Shown here: positions 45,140-54,282 of the stretch, piece after piece | How the letters are laid out: every line of letters begins with the position of its first letter | Numbering within the stretch: the stretch's first letter is position 1 | Assembly (NCBI RefSeq): GCF_001556515.1 | Contig: NZ_LSJA01000038.1 | Location: 1-64,000, forward strand | Length of the DNA stretch: 64,000 bases | Reading direction: 5' to 3' | Origin: Caulobacter sp. CCH9-E1 | GTDB taxonomy: Bacteria; Pseudomonadota; Alphaproteobacteria; Caulobacterales; Caulobacteraceae | Program-made: the position numbers and the translations under genes | Notes under the pieces: generated by a model | Seen by the model: the letters and a program-made list of their open reading frames with translations, nothing else | Database searches by the model: none | What the model was told of the DNA's origin: nothing

Positions 45140-47125
45140 TCAGTAGGATGCGCGGACGCGCAGGCCGACCTGGCGACTGGGACCCGCCTGATAGACATTG
45201 ACCCCCGGCGCGAAGGCCACGCCATAGGGCGCATACAGCTTGTCGCCCAGGTTCTCGCCGTAGAGGTCGAGGCTCCAGCGGTCCGTCGGTCGCCAGGACA
45301 GGCGCGCGTCGTACAGCGCGAAGGCCCCCTGGCCGAGGGTGTTGGTTTCCTCGAACCAGTAACGGCCCGAATAGCTCACGCCGACCTGCGCCTCCAGTCG
45401 ACCCAGCGCGCCGGGCAGGGCCACGCGCCGCGTGACCGCCGCCCTTCCGGTCCAGCTTGGCGCATAGGGCAGGACATTGCCCGTCAGGTTCGCGGTCGGG
45501 CTGGTCGGGTTGTGATAGTCGGTGAACTTGGCCTTGTTGTAGGCGACCCGCGTCTCGATCCGCCAGGCGGCGTCGGCGTCCCAGTCCAGCCGCGCCTCGG
45601 CGCCCTTGGACTCCACCTCGCCGACATTGCTGAGGTACTGGCTGGGCGCGAAGCCAACATAGTACTGATAGTCGTCGCTGCGCGTGAAATACGCCGCCGC
45701 GGTGAAGCGCAGCCGGTCCTCCAGGCGTCGGGCGCGCAGGCCCGCCTCCAGGTTCCACAGCTTCTCGGGCTTGTAGGAAAAGCCGACCGTCGCGGGCGTG
45801 ACGAACCGGCTGAAGCCCCCGGCCTTGTAGCCGCTGCTGGCCTGGGCGTAGAGCCGTGTGTCCTCGCGCAGCTGATAGCCGATCGCCAGCTTGGGCGAGA
45901 CGCTGTGGAAGTCCTTGTCGCTCTTCAGGATCAGCGCGCCCTGGCCGGCGGTGGCCTCGACGCTGTGCTGGTCCAGGCGCAGGCCGCCCGTGACGTCCAG
46001 ACGGTCGGACAGCTTGTAGGTCGCCTCGCCGAACGCGGCGTAGGTCTTCAGGGTCTGAGCCGCGCTCTGGCCGTACTGCGGCCGGGCGAAGGTGAAGTCG
46101 GTGTGCTCGAAGGCCAGGCCCGCCACGTAGGACAGCGCTCCACTCGCCGCCGCGTCGTCGCTGAGCCGCAACTCCTGGGTGAAGGTCTTCTGGGTTTCGG
46201 GGCTGTAGGTGCTCAGCACCGTGCGCTGGTAGTCGCGGTCCTGGTAGGCCGTCACCGAGGTCAGCTTGGCGCGCCCCAGGTCGGCGTCCAGGCGCAGGCT
46301 GGCCAGGTCGTGGGTCAGCCGGTGGTGGCTGTCGGCCGGATAGACGGTGCGGGTCGGCAGGTCGGAGGCCAGGACGTACTGCTCCTCCTGCGAGCGGACA
46401 TCCATCCGCGACAGGGTCAGGAGGGCGCTGACCGGACCGCCTTCCGGCGCGACGCGCAGGCGGACGCGGCCGTTGACGGCGCGGCTGTCGCCCAGGCGCG
46501 AGCCGTCGACCGGGCTACGATACTCGCCGTCCTCATCGCGATAACCAGCCGAGAGTTCTAAGAAGGTCGAGGCGCCCAGCGCCAGGTTGGCCAGGGCCGA
46601 TCCGGCGCGAAAGCGAGAGGCGACTTCGCCCTGAGCGATGAAGGTCTGGCCGTCCGGCGGGCTGGAGACCAGATTGATGACCCCGCCCATCGCGCCACGG
46701 CCATAGAGCGTGCTCTGGGGGCCGTACAGAACCTCAACCTGCTGCAGGTTCAGCGGCAGCGCTTGGCCGAACGTCGCCTGATCCTGGGGGACGCCATCCA
46801 GATAGATCTGGACGGTGGGATTGTAGAAGTCGACCGACGACTGGCCGCGCAAGGTCAGGCTCAGATAGGTCCTGCTGGCCCGCTGGCGAACGGTCAGGTC
46901 GCCGACCACTCCGCCCAGCTGATCGACCGAGCTGGCGCGCGACAGACCGATATCGTCGCCCCGCATCACCACGGCCTGGCCGTCCAGCGAGTCGAGGGCC
47001 TGGGCCCGCTTGCTGGCGGTGACGATCAGCGCCTCGGACTGGAAGTTCGATCCGTCGTCGGCATAGGCTTGGCCCCACAGACCGACAAACAGGCTGGCGC
47101 TCAGCAACCACAGCGTCTTCGACAT
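45140..47125 (-). CDS. TonB-dependent receptor (iron-type)
   Basis: A 661-residue receptor. Signal peptide MSKTLWLLSASLFVGLWGQA. The TonB box and plug have SEALIVTASKRAQALDSLDG and VLYGPQSTLYGRGAMGGVIN. The C-terminal strand ends LRVRASY. No STN domain. It is followed by the PepSY gene and its small partner, and divergent from a PchR-like AraC gene with a Fur box between. The set is a receptor-reductase uptake unit. Confidence 0.92.
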   Translation of the reverse strand: MSKTLWLLSASLFVGLWGQAYADDGSNFQSEALIVTASKRAQALDSLDGQAVVMRGDDIGLSRASSVDQLGGVVGDLTVRQRASRTYLSLTLRGQSSVDFYNPTVQIYLDGVPQDQATFGQALPLNLQQVEVLYGPQSTLYGRGAMGGVINLVSSPPDGQTFIAQGEVASRFRAGSALANLALGASTFLELSAGYRDEDGEYRSPVDGSRLGDSRAVNGRVRLRVAPEGGPVSALLTLSRMDVRSQEEQYVLASDLPTRTVYPADSHHRLTHDLASLRLDADLGRAKLTSVTAYQDRDYQRTVLSTYSPETQKTFTQELRLSDDAAASGALSYVAGLAFEHTDFTFARPQYGQSAAQTLKTYAAFGEATYKLSDRLDVTGGLRLDQHSVEATAGQGALILKSDKDFHSVSPKLAIGYQLREDTRLYAQASSGYKAGGFSRFVTPATVGFSYKPEKLWNLEAGLRARRLEDRLRFTAAAYFTRSDDYQYYVGFAPSQYLSNVGEVESKGAEARLDWDADAAWRIETRVAYNKAKFTDYHNPTSPTANLTGNVLPYAPSWTGRAAVTRRVALPGALGRLEAQVGVSYSGRYWFEETNTLGQGAFALYDARLSWRPTDRWSLDLYGENLGDKLYAPYGVAFAPGVNVYQAGPSRQVGLRVRASY

Positions 47126-47256
47126 CATCAGGACTCCCGCGAGCCTGGCGTCGCCCCGACAGCGCGCCTTGTCTCGATGGCCGCGCTTAGACGCGTGCTG
47201 GGAGGCCCGCTAACGCGATCGGGGGCGACAAGGCCGCGATCAGGGAAAAATTGACT

Positions 47257-47273
47257 TTGAGAACTATTCGCAA
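47257..47273 (+). promoter_or_regulatory. Fur box in the receptor/AraC divergent promoter
   Basis: TTGAGAACTATTCGCAA, 12 bases before the AraC start and about 130 bases before the receptor start. It matches the fur-operon site at 13 of 17 positions. Confidence 0.65.
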
Positions 47274-47285
47274 ATAGAATTGCGC

Positions 47286-48314
47286 ATGCCTCTCGACGTC
47301 GACCACCAGTTCCACCTCCAGGAGCGCCGCCTCGCGCAGCACGCGGCCAAGGGTCTCTCCGCCTGCGTGGGCATGCCCGCGGCCCAGTACTTCACCGATC
47401 GGATCCCGGTGTCGGGCGTCAGTCGCCGCTTCGCCGCGCGCGAAGGGCTGGATGTCCTGACCCACGACGTCCTGGTGCTGGAGGCCGCCAGCCAGGAAGT
47501 TCGCTCCGAACCGTGCCTGGCCCTGACGCTGCTCTTTGAGGGCGAAGGGGAAGGCGTCATCCTCGGCGACGCGGACGGTCCGGCCCTCGGCGTCGCCTAC
47601 CGGCCGATGACCTGGTACGCCAGCTTTTCGACCCGCGCCCTGGGCGCGCGTTCGGCGGCCCCGGCCGGCTCTCGCTATCGGCTGGTGGAGTTGCGAGTCT
47701 CGCACGACTTCCTGGCGCGCCTGGGGCGGCTGGACGATGTCATGGTGCTCGACGCCCGCCATCCGCGCCACTGCATGTCACGGCCAGGCGTCTGGGTGGG
47801 CGCCGCGCCGGTGACGCCCATGCTAGCCCGGGTCGGCGAACAACTGCACGCCGCCGCGCGGGCCGAGCAGGTCGACGACCTGACGCTAGACGCTCGCGCC
47901 CTGGACTTCCTGGCTCTGTCGATGGACCTGATCGTTCCACGGGAGGCCGCCAGGGCCGACGGGCTCGATGGACGCCGCCGCCGCCGCGTCCAGGAGGCCG
48001 CGACCCTGATGCGCGCGGAACTGGCCCACCCCTGGACCATCGCCGCCCTGGCTCGCCGCATTGGCCTGGGCGAGAAGACGCTCAAGCAGGGTTTCCGCGA
48101 GGTCTATGGCGTCGGTGTGATCGGCTACCTACAGGACCAGCGCCTTTGGCGAGCCCGCGCCCTGATGACCGAGCAAGGGGTGAGCGTCATCGAAGCGGCG
48201 CTACAAGTCGGCTACGCCAATCCCAGCCACTTCGCGCGTCTCTATCGACGCGCCTTCGGCGTCTCCCCGAGTAGGGCGATACGCCAGGGGGGCGAGCCAG
48301 GACACGGGGCCTGA
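47286..48314 (+). CDS. AraC-family regulator, PchR-like
   Basis: A 342-residue regulator with an N-terminal ligand-binding half (EVRSEPCLALTLLFEGEGEG) and a C-terminal AraC HTH (AALARRIGLGEKTLKQGFRE, VIEAALQVGYANPSHFARLY). It resembles PchR-type siderophore-responsive activators. Divergent from the TonB receptor. Start at 47286 (MPLDVDHQ) rather than the TTG at 47280. A Fur box lies just upstream. Confidence 0.9.
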   Translation: MPLDVDHQFHLQERRLAQHAAKGLSACVGMPAAQYFTDRIPVSGVSRRFAAREGLDVLTHDVLVLEAASQEVRSEPCLALTLLFEGEGEGVILGDADGPALGVAYRPMTWYASFSTRALGARSAAPAGSRYRLVELRVSHDFLARLGRLDDVMVLDARHPRHCMSRPGVWVGAAPVTPMLARVGEQLHAAARAEQVDDLTLDARALDFLALSMDLIVPREAARADGLDGRRRRRVQEAATLMRAELAHPWTIAALARRIGLGEKTLKQGFREVYGVGVIGYLQDQRLWRARALMTEQGVSVIEAALQVGYANPSHFARLYRRAFGVSPSRAIRQGGEPGHGA

Positions 48315-48403
48315 GGCGCGCGGCTCACCGCGCGCTGTGCGGGCGAAGGCGGATGGGCTTGTGATGACAAGGTTCACACCGCGATGTCGATGAGAGTCTA
48401 GGG

Positions 48404-48721
48404 TCAATGGATCGCGGTGAAGAGGGCGCAGACTAGGCTGACGCCGGCCAGGATCGCTGACAGCCTTGGCCGCCACGACAACATGAGCACCAGCAGTGGC
48501 GCGGCCACGCACATCTGGCCGATCCAGGCGGTTACGCCCAAGGCGGGGCCCAGGCGCGCGACGGCGACGATGGCCGATAGGGCCAGCAGGGCCCATCCCA
48601 GCACCCGGAGTACGCGCTGAGGGGGCAGGGCGCTCCAACCCAGGCTGCTCCCGTGCTTCTTCATCGCCAGGGCCAGACTGGCGAAGGCGGCGTAGCTGAT
48701 CATGCCGCTGTCAAACGGCAT
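48404..48721 (-). CDS. DUF3325 small membrane protein
   Basis: A 105-residue protein with three membrane helices matching DUF3325 (LALAMKKHGSSLGWSALPP, VLGWALLALSAIVAVARLG). DUF3325 genes typically follow PepSY genes in iron-uptake loci. It overlaps the PepSY stop by 11 bases. Role unknown, presumed partner of the PepSY reductase. Confidence 0.82.
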   Translation of the reverse strand: MPFDSGMISYAAFASLALAMKKHGSSLGWSALPPQRVLRVLGWALLALSAIVAVARLGPALGVTAWIGQMCVAAPLLVLMLSWRPRLSAILAGVSLVCALFTAIH

Positions 48722-50336
48722 CGGCGTTTTCCCGGACAGATGCTGGCTTGAGCGTCGCGGCTCGGGCCTGGCGAGCGGGCGCGAAGGAGCGCGGCTCCGG
48801 TTGGCGAGCAGCCTTCAGCGCGCCGAAGCCGCAGAGCGCGGCGATGGCCAGCATGGCCAGGTCGAAGCTGACGAACAGCCAGTCGGCGGCGACCAGACTG
48901 GCGACAAGTCCGCGATCGGTGGTCAGGGCGTTGACGACCGGAATCGTGGCGAACGCGACGGCCGCCAGCCCCAGGGTCTCAATCCAGGCGCGACGGGCGG
49001 GGCGTAGCAGCGACAGCGCCGCCAGGCCGAACCAGACCCAGAACATGGCCGAGACCTCAAGATTTGCACGGCCAGGCAGGCCGGCGGGAATCAGCCGGTT
49101 GGCCAGCAGGAAGGCGGCCATTCCCGCAGGCAGGCAGGCGATCGCGCCGATGTTCAGGCGTTCGACCAGTCGCAGTCCGAAGAAGGGCGGAGCGTTCGCC
49201 TTGCGGCGCTTGACCACCCAAAGGACCTGACCCGTCCCGACCATCGCCGCGCCGGTCAGGCCCAGAAGGAAGCAGATCCATCTCAGGGCGGGGTCGGCGA
49301 AGTGGCCAAGATGCAGGCCCAGCATGACGCCGGCGGTGGATATGGCCGGGCCGGGCGGAGGCGATTTGGAGAGCTGTTGGCCGGTCACGCCGGAGAAGGT
49401 GATCGAGTCCGGCCGCGCGTTAAGACGGCTGGCCGTGGTGCGTAGAACCGTGACGGTGGCCGCCGCGTCGTTCGGATGGCGTATCACGATGGTGCGAGGC
49501 GGATCGCCGCCCCAAGCGCGCTCGGCGGCTTGGATCATCGGGCCCACCGGTCGCAGCGGCGCGGCGTGTCCCGACGCCTTGCCTTCCGCCGGCGCGCCAT
49601 AGGCCGCGGCCGTGAAGTCCTCGAACCTCTTGAAGTTCGCCTGCGCGGGCCAGGGCATGTACATCGCCACCAACGTGATCAGGCCCGTGTAGGTGATCAT
49701 GGCGTGGAACGGCAGGGCCAGCACCGCCGAGGCGTTGTGGGCGTCAAGCCAGCTGCGTTGACCCTTGCGCCAGCGCAGGGTGAAGAAGTCCGCGAAGATG
49801 CGCTTGTGGGTGATCACGCCGGAGATGATCGCCGCCAGCATGAAGATCGCGCAGACCCCCGCCAGCCACCGCCCCCACGGATGGGGCAACTGGAGTTGGA
49901 AGTGGAACCGGTAGAAGTGCTCGCCGCCCTTGGTGTCACGGGCCGTCAGCGGCTGACCCGTGACCGGGTCTAGCTTCAGTTCGGGACGACGCGGCGCGGG
50001 CTTGGCGGGGTTGGGCTTGGCGCGGGCGAAGACCCGGGTCACCCCGGTGCGGTCGTCGGGCAGATAGATGAACCACTGCTGGTCGCCCGGCGAGGTCGCC
50101 TGCAGGTGGTTGATGGCCGCCTGGGCTGCCTGCTCGGCGGAGGCGTGGGTCGAGCGCAGCTCGGGCTGCATCCAACGGGTGATCTCAGGCCGGAAGTAGC
50201 TCGCCGTGCCGGTCAGGAACATGGCGAACAGGATCCAGCCCGCCAGCAAGCCGAGCCAGGCGTGAATCCAGGCCATCGACTGGCGAAGGCCCCGGACGGC
50301 CGGTGAGCTCTCATTCGGGTTCGACCGGGTGTTCAA
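48711..50336 (-). CDS. PepSY membrane protein (large, siderophore-associated)
   Basis: A 541-residue PepSY-type membrane protein with about eight helices. It has an N-terminal helix after MAWIHAWLGLLAGWILFAMF, a periplasmic PepSY part, and an HNASAVLALPFHAMITYTG segment. A TTG at 50336 overlaps the TGA of the DUF3649 gene (TTGA) and has GGAG upstream; an ATG at 50276 is possible. It belongs to a DUF3649-PepSY-DUF3325 operon, a known iron-uptake arrangement. Confidence 0.88.
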   Translation of the reverse strand: MNTRSNPNESSPAVRGLRQSMAWIHAWLGLLAGWILFAMFLTGTASYFRPEITRWMQPELRSTHASAEQAAQAAINHLQATSPGDQQWFIYLPDDRTGVTRVFARAKPNPAKPAPRRPELKLDPVTGQPLTARDTKGGEHFYRFHFQLQLPHPWGRWLAGVCAIFMLAAIISGVITHKRIFADFFTLRWRKGQRSWLDAHNASAVLALPFHAMITYTGLITLVAMYMPWPAQANFKRFEDFTAAAYGAPAEGKASGHAAPLRPVGPMIQAAERAWGGDPPRTIVIRHPNDAAATVTVLRTTASRLNARPDSITFSGVTGQQLSKSPPPGPAISTAGVMLGLHLGHFADPALRWICFLLGLTGAAMVGTGQVLWVVKRRKANAPPFFGLRLVERLNIGAIACLPAGMAAFLLANRLIPAGLPGRANLEVSAMFWVWFGLAALSLLRPARRAWIETLGLAAVAFATIPVVNALTTDRGLVASLVAADWLFVSFDLAMLAIAALCGFGALKAARQPEPRSFAPARQARAATLKPASVRENADAV

Positions 50337-50641
50337 GGCCTGACTCCGAGCAGCAAGACCGCGCCGCCGGCCAGCAGCGCCGCGCCCCATAGCACGGCCG
50401 CCACGTGGGCCAGCCGACGCGCGTGGAAAGCCCACAGCCCGAGCCCGGCGAACAGCGCGAACGACACGATCATGCCCCAGGCCGAGGCCTCGGCCGGCGG
50501 TCCCGGCAACAACCTGGCCAGCAGCGAGGATAAGGCGGCGGCGGCCGCGTATCCGCCCACCAAGGCGGTGAGTCCACGCGCGGTCATCCGCGCCGCGCTG
50601 TGCCAGGCAATCGTCTTTCTCGGCTGTCGATCGTGACCCAC
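50333..50641 (-). CDS. DUF3649 small membrane protein
   Basis: A 102-residue protein with three membrane helices (GLTALVGGYAAAAALSSLLA, GMIVSFALFAGLGLWAFHAR, VAAVLWGAALLAGGAVLLLG), matching DUF3649. The start is a GTG at 50641 with GGAGG upstream. It heads the PepSY operon and is divergent from the siderophore receptor. A Fur box is 46 bases upstream. Confidence 0.82.
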   Translation of the reverse strand: MGHDRQPRKTIAWHSAARMTARGLTALVGGYAAAAALSSLLARLLPGPPAEASAWGMIVSFALFAGLGLWAFHARRLAHVAAVLWGAALLAGGAVLLLGVRP

Positions 50642-50686
50642 GCGCCCTCCAGAAGCTGGCTTGCGTCTAACCGCTTGCCTCTATAT

Positions 50687-50703
50687 TTGCAACTAATTCG
50701 CAA
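50687..50703. promoter_or_regulatory. Fur box in the receptor/PepSY divergent promoter
   Basis: TTGCAACTAATTCGCAA, with outer arms TTGC and GCAA symmetrical. It lies between the DUF3649 operon and the siderophore receptor, close to both starts. Confidence 0.65.
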
Positions 50704-50730
50704 TCTTAATAAAGTCCATGAGGGGCGTTC

Positions 50731-53061
50731 ATGATCATCCGTTCAAAGTGCGCGCGCGGCGCGACCGCCGGCCGGGAGGCCTGGAAAGGGCTGGTCATGA
50801 CGTTGGCCGCCGCCGCCGCGTTGCAGGGGCTGTGCGTCGGCGCGGCAAGCGCGGATGACGCCGACGGCGATCCGAACGCCGTCGAGCGCGTCGAGATCAC
50901 CGGCCTGAAGGCCCGTCGCGCCGCCGCCGGGACCAAGACCGAAACGCCGCTGATCGAGACGCCCCAGAGCATCACCGTGATCGACGGCGCCGAGTTGTCG
51001 CGCCGCAACGTTCAGTCGATCAACCAGGCGCTGGGTTTCGTCGCCGGCGTCGCCCCTAACCAGCGCGGCGGCATGGTCACGCGCTATGACCAACTGGTCG
51101 TTCGCGGCTTTACGCCAGGCGTTTTCTTGGACGGCATGCGCCTGATCGCCGGGCCGTACTCGATGCCGCAAATCGACTTCAATCGCATCGACCACATCGA
51201 TATCGTCAAGGGACCAGCCTCGGTGCTGTACGGCAACGCCACGCCCGGTGGCCTGGTCAACCTAGCCAGTAAGATGCCCGAGGAGGGCCGGTTTGGCCGC
51301 GTGGAAGGTCAGCTGGGCAACTACGACTCACGGCGCGTGGCGGCGGACATCAACACGCCGCTGGATAGCGAGGGCAAGTGGTTGGGCCGCCTGGCCGCCG
51401 GCTGGCAAAAGGGCGACGGCCTCACCCAAGGCACCTTCAGCGAGCGCTTCCACGTCAGTCCGATGGTGACTTTCGAGCCCACGGCTGACACCAGCCTGAC
51501 CCTGGTCGCGGCCTATCAGGAATCACCCAGCGGCGGCGGCTATTCCGGCGTCCCGGCCTATGGCTCGGTGCTGGCCAATCCGTTCGGCAAGCTGCCGCGC
51601 GACATCAACACCGGCGACCCCGGCTATGAGCGCTACGACCACAAGGCCAAGTCGCTGGCGGCCTTCTTCCGCCATGACCTCAACGAAAACCTGACCTTCC
51701 GCTCCAACGCGCGCTTTCAAAACAACACGCTCTCGTATCGCCAGCTGTATGTCGCCGGTTTCGCCACAACCGGGACAGGCGCGAACCGCAACACCGACTA
51801 CTCGACCATCATTCGCGGCGGCGGCGGCGCGGACGAGGACTTCAACACCTTGACGCTGGACAACCAGCTGAGCGGCCAGTTCGCCACCGGCGCGATCAAG
51901 CATCAGGTGTTGGCCGGTCTCGACTATCAGCGGATCACCGGCGAAAACTTCCAGCAGTTCAACACGGGTCAGACCAGCAACCCGCTGACCAGCATCCCGA
52001 ACCTGAGCTTGTTCGCCCCGACCTATGGCGGAACGCTGCCCAGCTTCGATCTGAAGACGCTGTCGGCGGCCTACGTGAACACCGACTCACGGCGCGAGCA
52101 GAAGGGGCTTTACGCTCAGGATCAGATGTCGATCGGCCGGCTGCAGCTGATCGCAAGCGGCCGCTACGACTGGTACGAGCAGGTTACCGACAACAAGAAG
52201 ACCGCCACCAGCAGCACGCTCAAGCAGAACGCCTTCACCATGCGGGTCGGCGGCCTCTACGAGCTGACCGACGGCCTGGCGCCCTATGTCAGCTATTCGG
52301 AATCGTTCGAGCCCCAGGCTGGCGCGACCTGGCGGGGCGAGGCTTTCGTGCCTGTCACGGGGCGCCAGATCGAGGGCGGCGTGAAGTATCAGCCCAAGGG
52401 GACCTCGGCCCTCTTTACCCTGGCCGCCTATGAACTGGAGCGCCAGAAGGTGCCGGTCGCCGATCCGCTGGCCGGCACGAATGGGATTCCCAGCACCTCG
52501 CAGGTGCAGATCGGCGAGGTCCGGGTGCGCGGCGTCGAACTGGAAGGTCGCGGCGAGGTCGCGCGCGGCCTCAGCGTGGTCGCCGCGGTCAGCTATACGG
52601 ACGCGATCATTACCCAGGGCGCGCCCGCTGTGGCGGCGACAGCCACCAACAGTGGCGCGCCCACGACGACCGGCACGCGTCAACTGGGGGTTCCCGAGTG
52701 GGGCGCCTCGAGCTTCGTCTCGTATGATTTCGGTCGCGGCGGATGGGCGACGGGGGCGCTGGCCGGGCTGCGACTGGGCGCCGGCGTTCGCTATGTTGGC
52801 GGCTCGGACGGCACGACGACCTACGCCGTGATCAACAACGTCACGACGTTCCGGCGCTTCCGCACGGACGGCTTTGTGCTCGTCGACGCGCTGATCGGCT
52901 ACGATCTGGGCCAGATCTCACCGAACCTGAAGGGCTGGGAGGGGGCGCTGAACGCCGCCAATCTGTTCGACAAGACCTATGTCTCCGCCTGCCCCTTCAA
53001 CAACAGCTGCTACTTCGGCGCGGCGCGGACGGTCACGGCGACATTGCGATATAGCTGGTAG
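50731..53061 (+). CDS. TonB-dependent siderophore receptor
   Basis: A 776-residue receptor of the siderophore (FhuA/FoxA/FpvA-like) type. Plug motifs: ETPLIETPQSITVIDGAELS, NQALGFVAGVAPNQRGG and HIDIVKGPASVLYGNATPGG. The C-terminal strand is ARTVTATLRYSW. No STN domain, so it imports without a FecR partner. Divergent from the DUF3649-PepSY-DUF3325 operon with a shared Fur box. Ligand unknown, possibly a hydroxamate. Confidence 0.93.
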   Translation: MIIRSKCARGATAGREAWKGLVMTLAAAAALQGLCVGAASADDADGDPNAVERVEITGLKARRAAAGTKTETPLIETPQSITVIDGAELSRRNVQSINQALGFVAGVAPNQRGGMVTRYDQLVVRGFTPGVFLDGMRLIAGPYSMPQIDFNRIDHIDIVKGPASVLYGNATPGGLVNLASKMPEEGRFGRVEGQLGNYDSRRVAADINTPLDSEGKWLGRLAAGWQKGDGLTQGTFSERFHVSPMVTFEPTADTSLTLVAAYQESPSGGGYSGVPAYGSVLANPFGKLPRDINTGDPGYERYDHKAKSLAAFFRHDLNENLTFRSNARFQNNTLSYRQLYVAGFATTGTGANRNTDYSTIIRGGGGADEDFNTLTLDNQLSGQFATGAIKHQVLAGLDYQRITGENFQQFNTGQTSNPLTSIPNLSLFAPTYGGTLPSFDLKTLSAAYVNTDSRREQKGLYAQDQMSIGRLQLIASGRYDWYEQVTDNKKTATSSTLKQNAFTMRVGGLYELTDGLAPYVSYSESFEPQAGATWRGEAFVPVTGRQIEGGVKYQPKGTSALFTLAAYELERQKVPVADPLAGTNGIPSTSQVQIGEVRVRGVELEGRGEVARGLSVVAAVSYTDAIITQGAPAVAATATNSGAPTTTGTRQLGVPEWGASSFVSYDFGRGGWATGALAGLRLGAGVRYVGGSDGTTTYAVINNVTTFRRFRTDGFVLVDALIGYDLGQISPNLKGWEGALNAANLFDKTYVSACPFNNSCYFGAARTVTATLRYSW

Positions 53062-53067
53062 GCCAGG

Positions 53068-53096
53068 GCGGCTGGCGATTTCATGTCGCCAGCCGC
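53068..53096 (+). terminator. Terminator after the siderophore receptor
   Basis: A perfect 11-bp stem, GCGGCTGGCGA with TCGCCAGCCGC, and a 7-base loop. It lies 7 bases past the receptor stop and overlaps the end of the integrase remnant on the other strand. Confidence 0.7.
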
Positions 53097-53370
53097 ACAG
53101 TCCATCGCTCTTGTGCGTCAGCTGCCGTTTGCGAATGGCGATCGAGTGTCTGAGTTCTGGTACGCCGCCAACGGCGGCTCCTGGCCACGTCCTGGAAGTC
53201 CGTTCGATGGTGAGCGTAGTGACGCTCGAGCGTCATCGCGCTCATGCCAAGGTAGGAGGCCGCGAGCCAGATATCGACATTGGCCTCCATAAGAAGGGGG
53301 GGCGGCGGTGGGGCGCACCCAGTGCGGCGTGATGGCCTCGGACAAGCCCGCATCGGCATCGTAAAATAAG
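53081..53370 (-). pseudogene. Remnant of a tyrosine recombinase (phage-type integrase), C-terminal part
   Basis: In two frames on the minus strand a degraded integrase C terminus can be read. The upstream frame gives AGLSEAITPHWVRPTAA, which fits the HxxR block (ITPHTLRHT type) but with Pro where the second His is expected. After a +1 shift at a run of seven Gs (53296-53302) the frame continues MEANVDIWLAASYLGMSAM and LERHYAHH, with the nucleophile Tyr. The N-terminal two-thirds are missing. It lies just 3' of tRNA-Val, a typical integration target. Confidence 0.65.
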
Positions 53371-53377
53371 GGGAAAA

Positions 53378-53452
53378 TGGTGGATGCGACAGGGATTGAA
53401 CCTGTGACCCCCTCGGTGTGAACGAGGTGCTCTCCCGCTGAGCTACGCATCC
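53378..53452 (-). tRNA. tRNA-Val (anticodon CAC)
   Basis: A 75-base tRNA gene with encoded CCA (53378-53380). The acceptor arms GGATGCG and CGCATCC pair perfectly. The anticodon stem is CCTCG/CGAGG with loop TTCACAC, anticodon CAC, reading GUG. The T arm has the standard GGTTCAATCC. The 3' end borders the integrase remnant. Confidence 0.95.
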
Positions 53453-53499
53453 GCCGTGTGGAGGGGTCCGAAACGAACCCGTCCGCGAGAGGAGGGGGC

Positions 53500-54213
53500 C
53501 TATAGCCCGGTGTTCGCCGCGGGGCAAGAGGCCAATAGCGTGATGCAGGCGTTCGGCACGTCCAAAAAGCTGTGGATGACCAAATCGCCGCCCAGCGTCT
53601 CGACCGGATCCTCGGTGTAGCCGAACGAGACCAGCACGCTGGGCACTCCGGCGTTCCTGGCGCCGAGGGCGTCGTTGATGCTGTCGCCGACCATCACCGC
53701 GCGGGCGACATCGCCGCCGACAGCGGCCACCGCCGCGGCGACGTGGCGGCCGTCGGGCTTGGCGGCCGGAGCGCTGTCGGCGCCGACCACCGCGTCGAAG
53801 AAGGGCGTCAGGCCCGTGGCGTCCAGCAACGCGACCGACAGGTGGGTCAGCTTGTTGGTGCACACGACCAGGCGCGCGCCGGCGGCCTTCAGGTCGGTCA
53901 GGGTCTCGACCACGCCGGGGAAGGGCGCGCTCTCGTCGGCGATGCGGGTCAGGTAGAGGTCGATGAAGCGCTGGACCAGGGCGGGCGCGTGCTCGGCGTC
54001 CAGCGGCGCGCCGGCGGCGGCGAACCCGCGCTCCAGCAAGGCCCGCGCGCCTCGGCCGACCATCAGCCGCACCTCGTCGAAGGGCAGGGCGGGCAGGGAC
54101 TCTTCGGCCAGGATGGCGTTCAGCGAGCCGACGAGGTCGGGCGCGGTGTCCACCAGCGTGCCGTCCAGGTCGAAGGCGATCGTCGCCCCGTTCAGGTCAT
54201 GAAGCGCGTGCAT
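53500..54213 (-). CDS. gph: Phosphoglycolate phosphatase
   Basis: A 237-residue HAD-superfamily phosphatase. The nucleophile motif is [14 protein letters not shown] (Asp at residues 16 and 18), motif II is VVCTNK and motif III-IV are [11 protein letters not shown] and [19 protein letters not shown]. Matches Gph, which removes phosphoglycolate formed during DNA repair and other reactions. Divergent from glmU, a common neighbour. Confidence 0.9.
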   Translation of the reverse strand: MHALHDLNGATIAFDLDGTLVDTAPDLVGSLNAILAEESLPALPFDEVRLMVGRGARALLERGFAAAGAPLDAEHAPALVQRFIDLYLTRIADESAPFPGVVETLTDLKAAGARLVVCTNKLTHLSVALLDATGLTPFFDAVVGADSAPAAKPDGRHVAAAVAAVGGDVARAVMVGDSINDALGARNAGVPSVLVSFGYTEDPVETLGGDLVIHSFLDVPNACITLLASCPAANTGL

Positions 54214-54282
54214 GGGTCTGGCCTTTCGGCCAATTGCACGGCTAATGCAACTTTGGTTCGCCTCCAGGGAGTCGCGAGAGCC

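Noticed and set aside
53118..53450. 110-codon minus-strand frame across the tRNA
   Set aside because: It reads through tRNA-Val and only its middle part is meaningful, as one frame of the integrase remnant.
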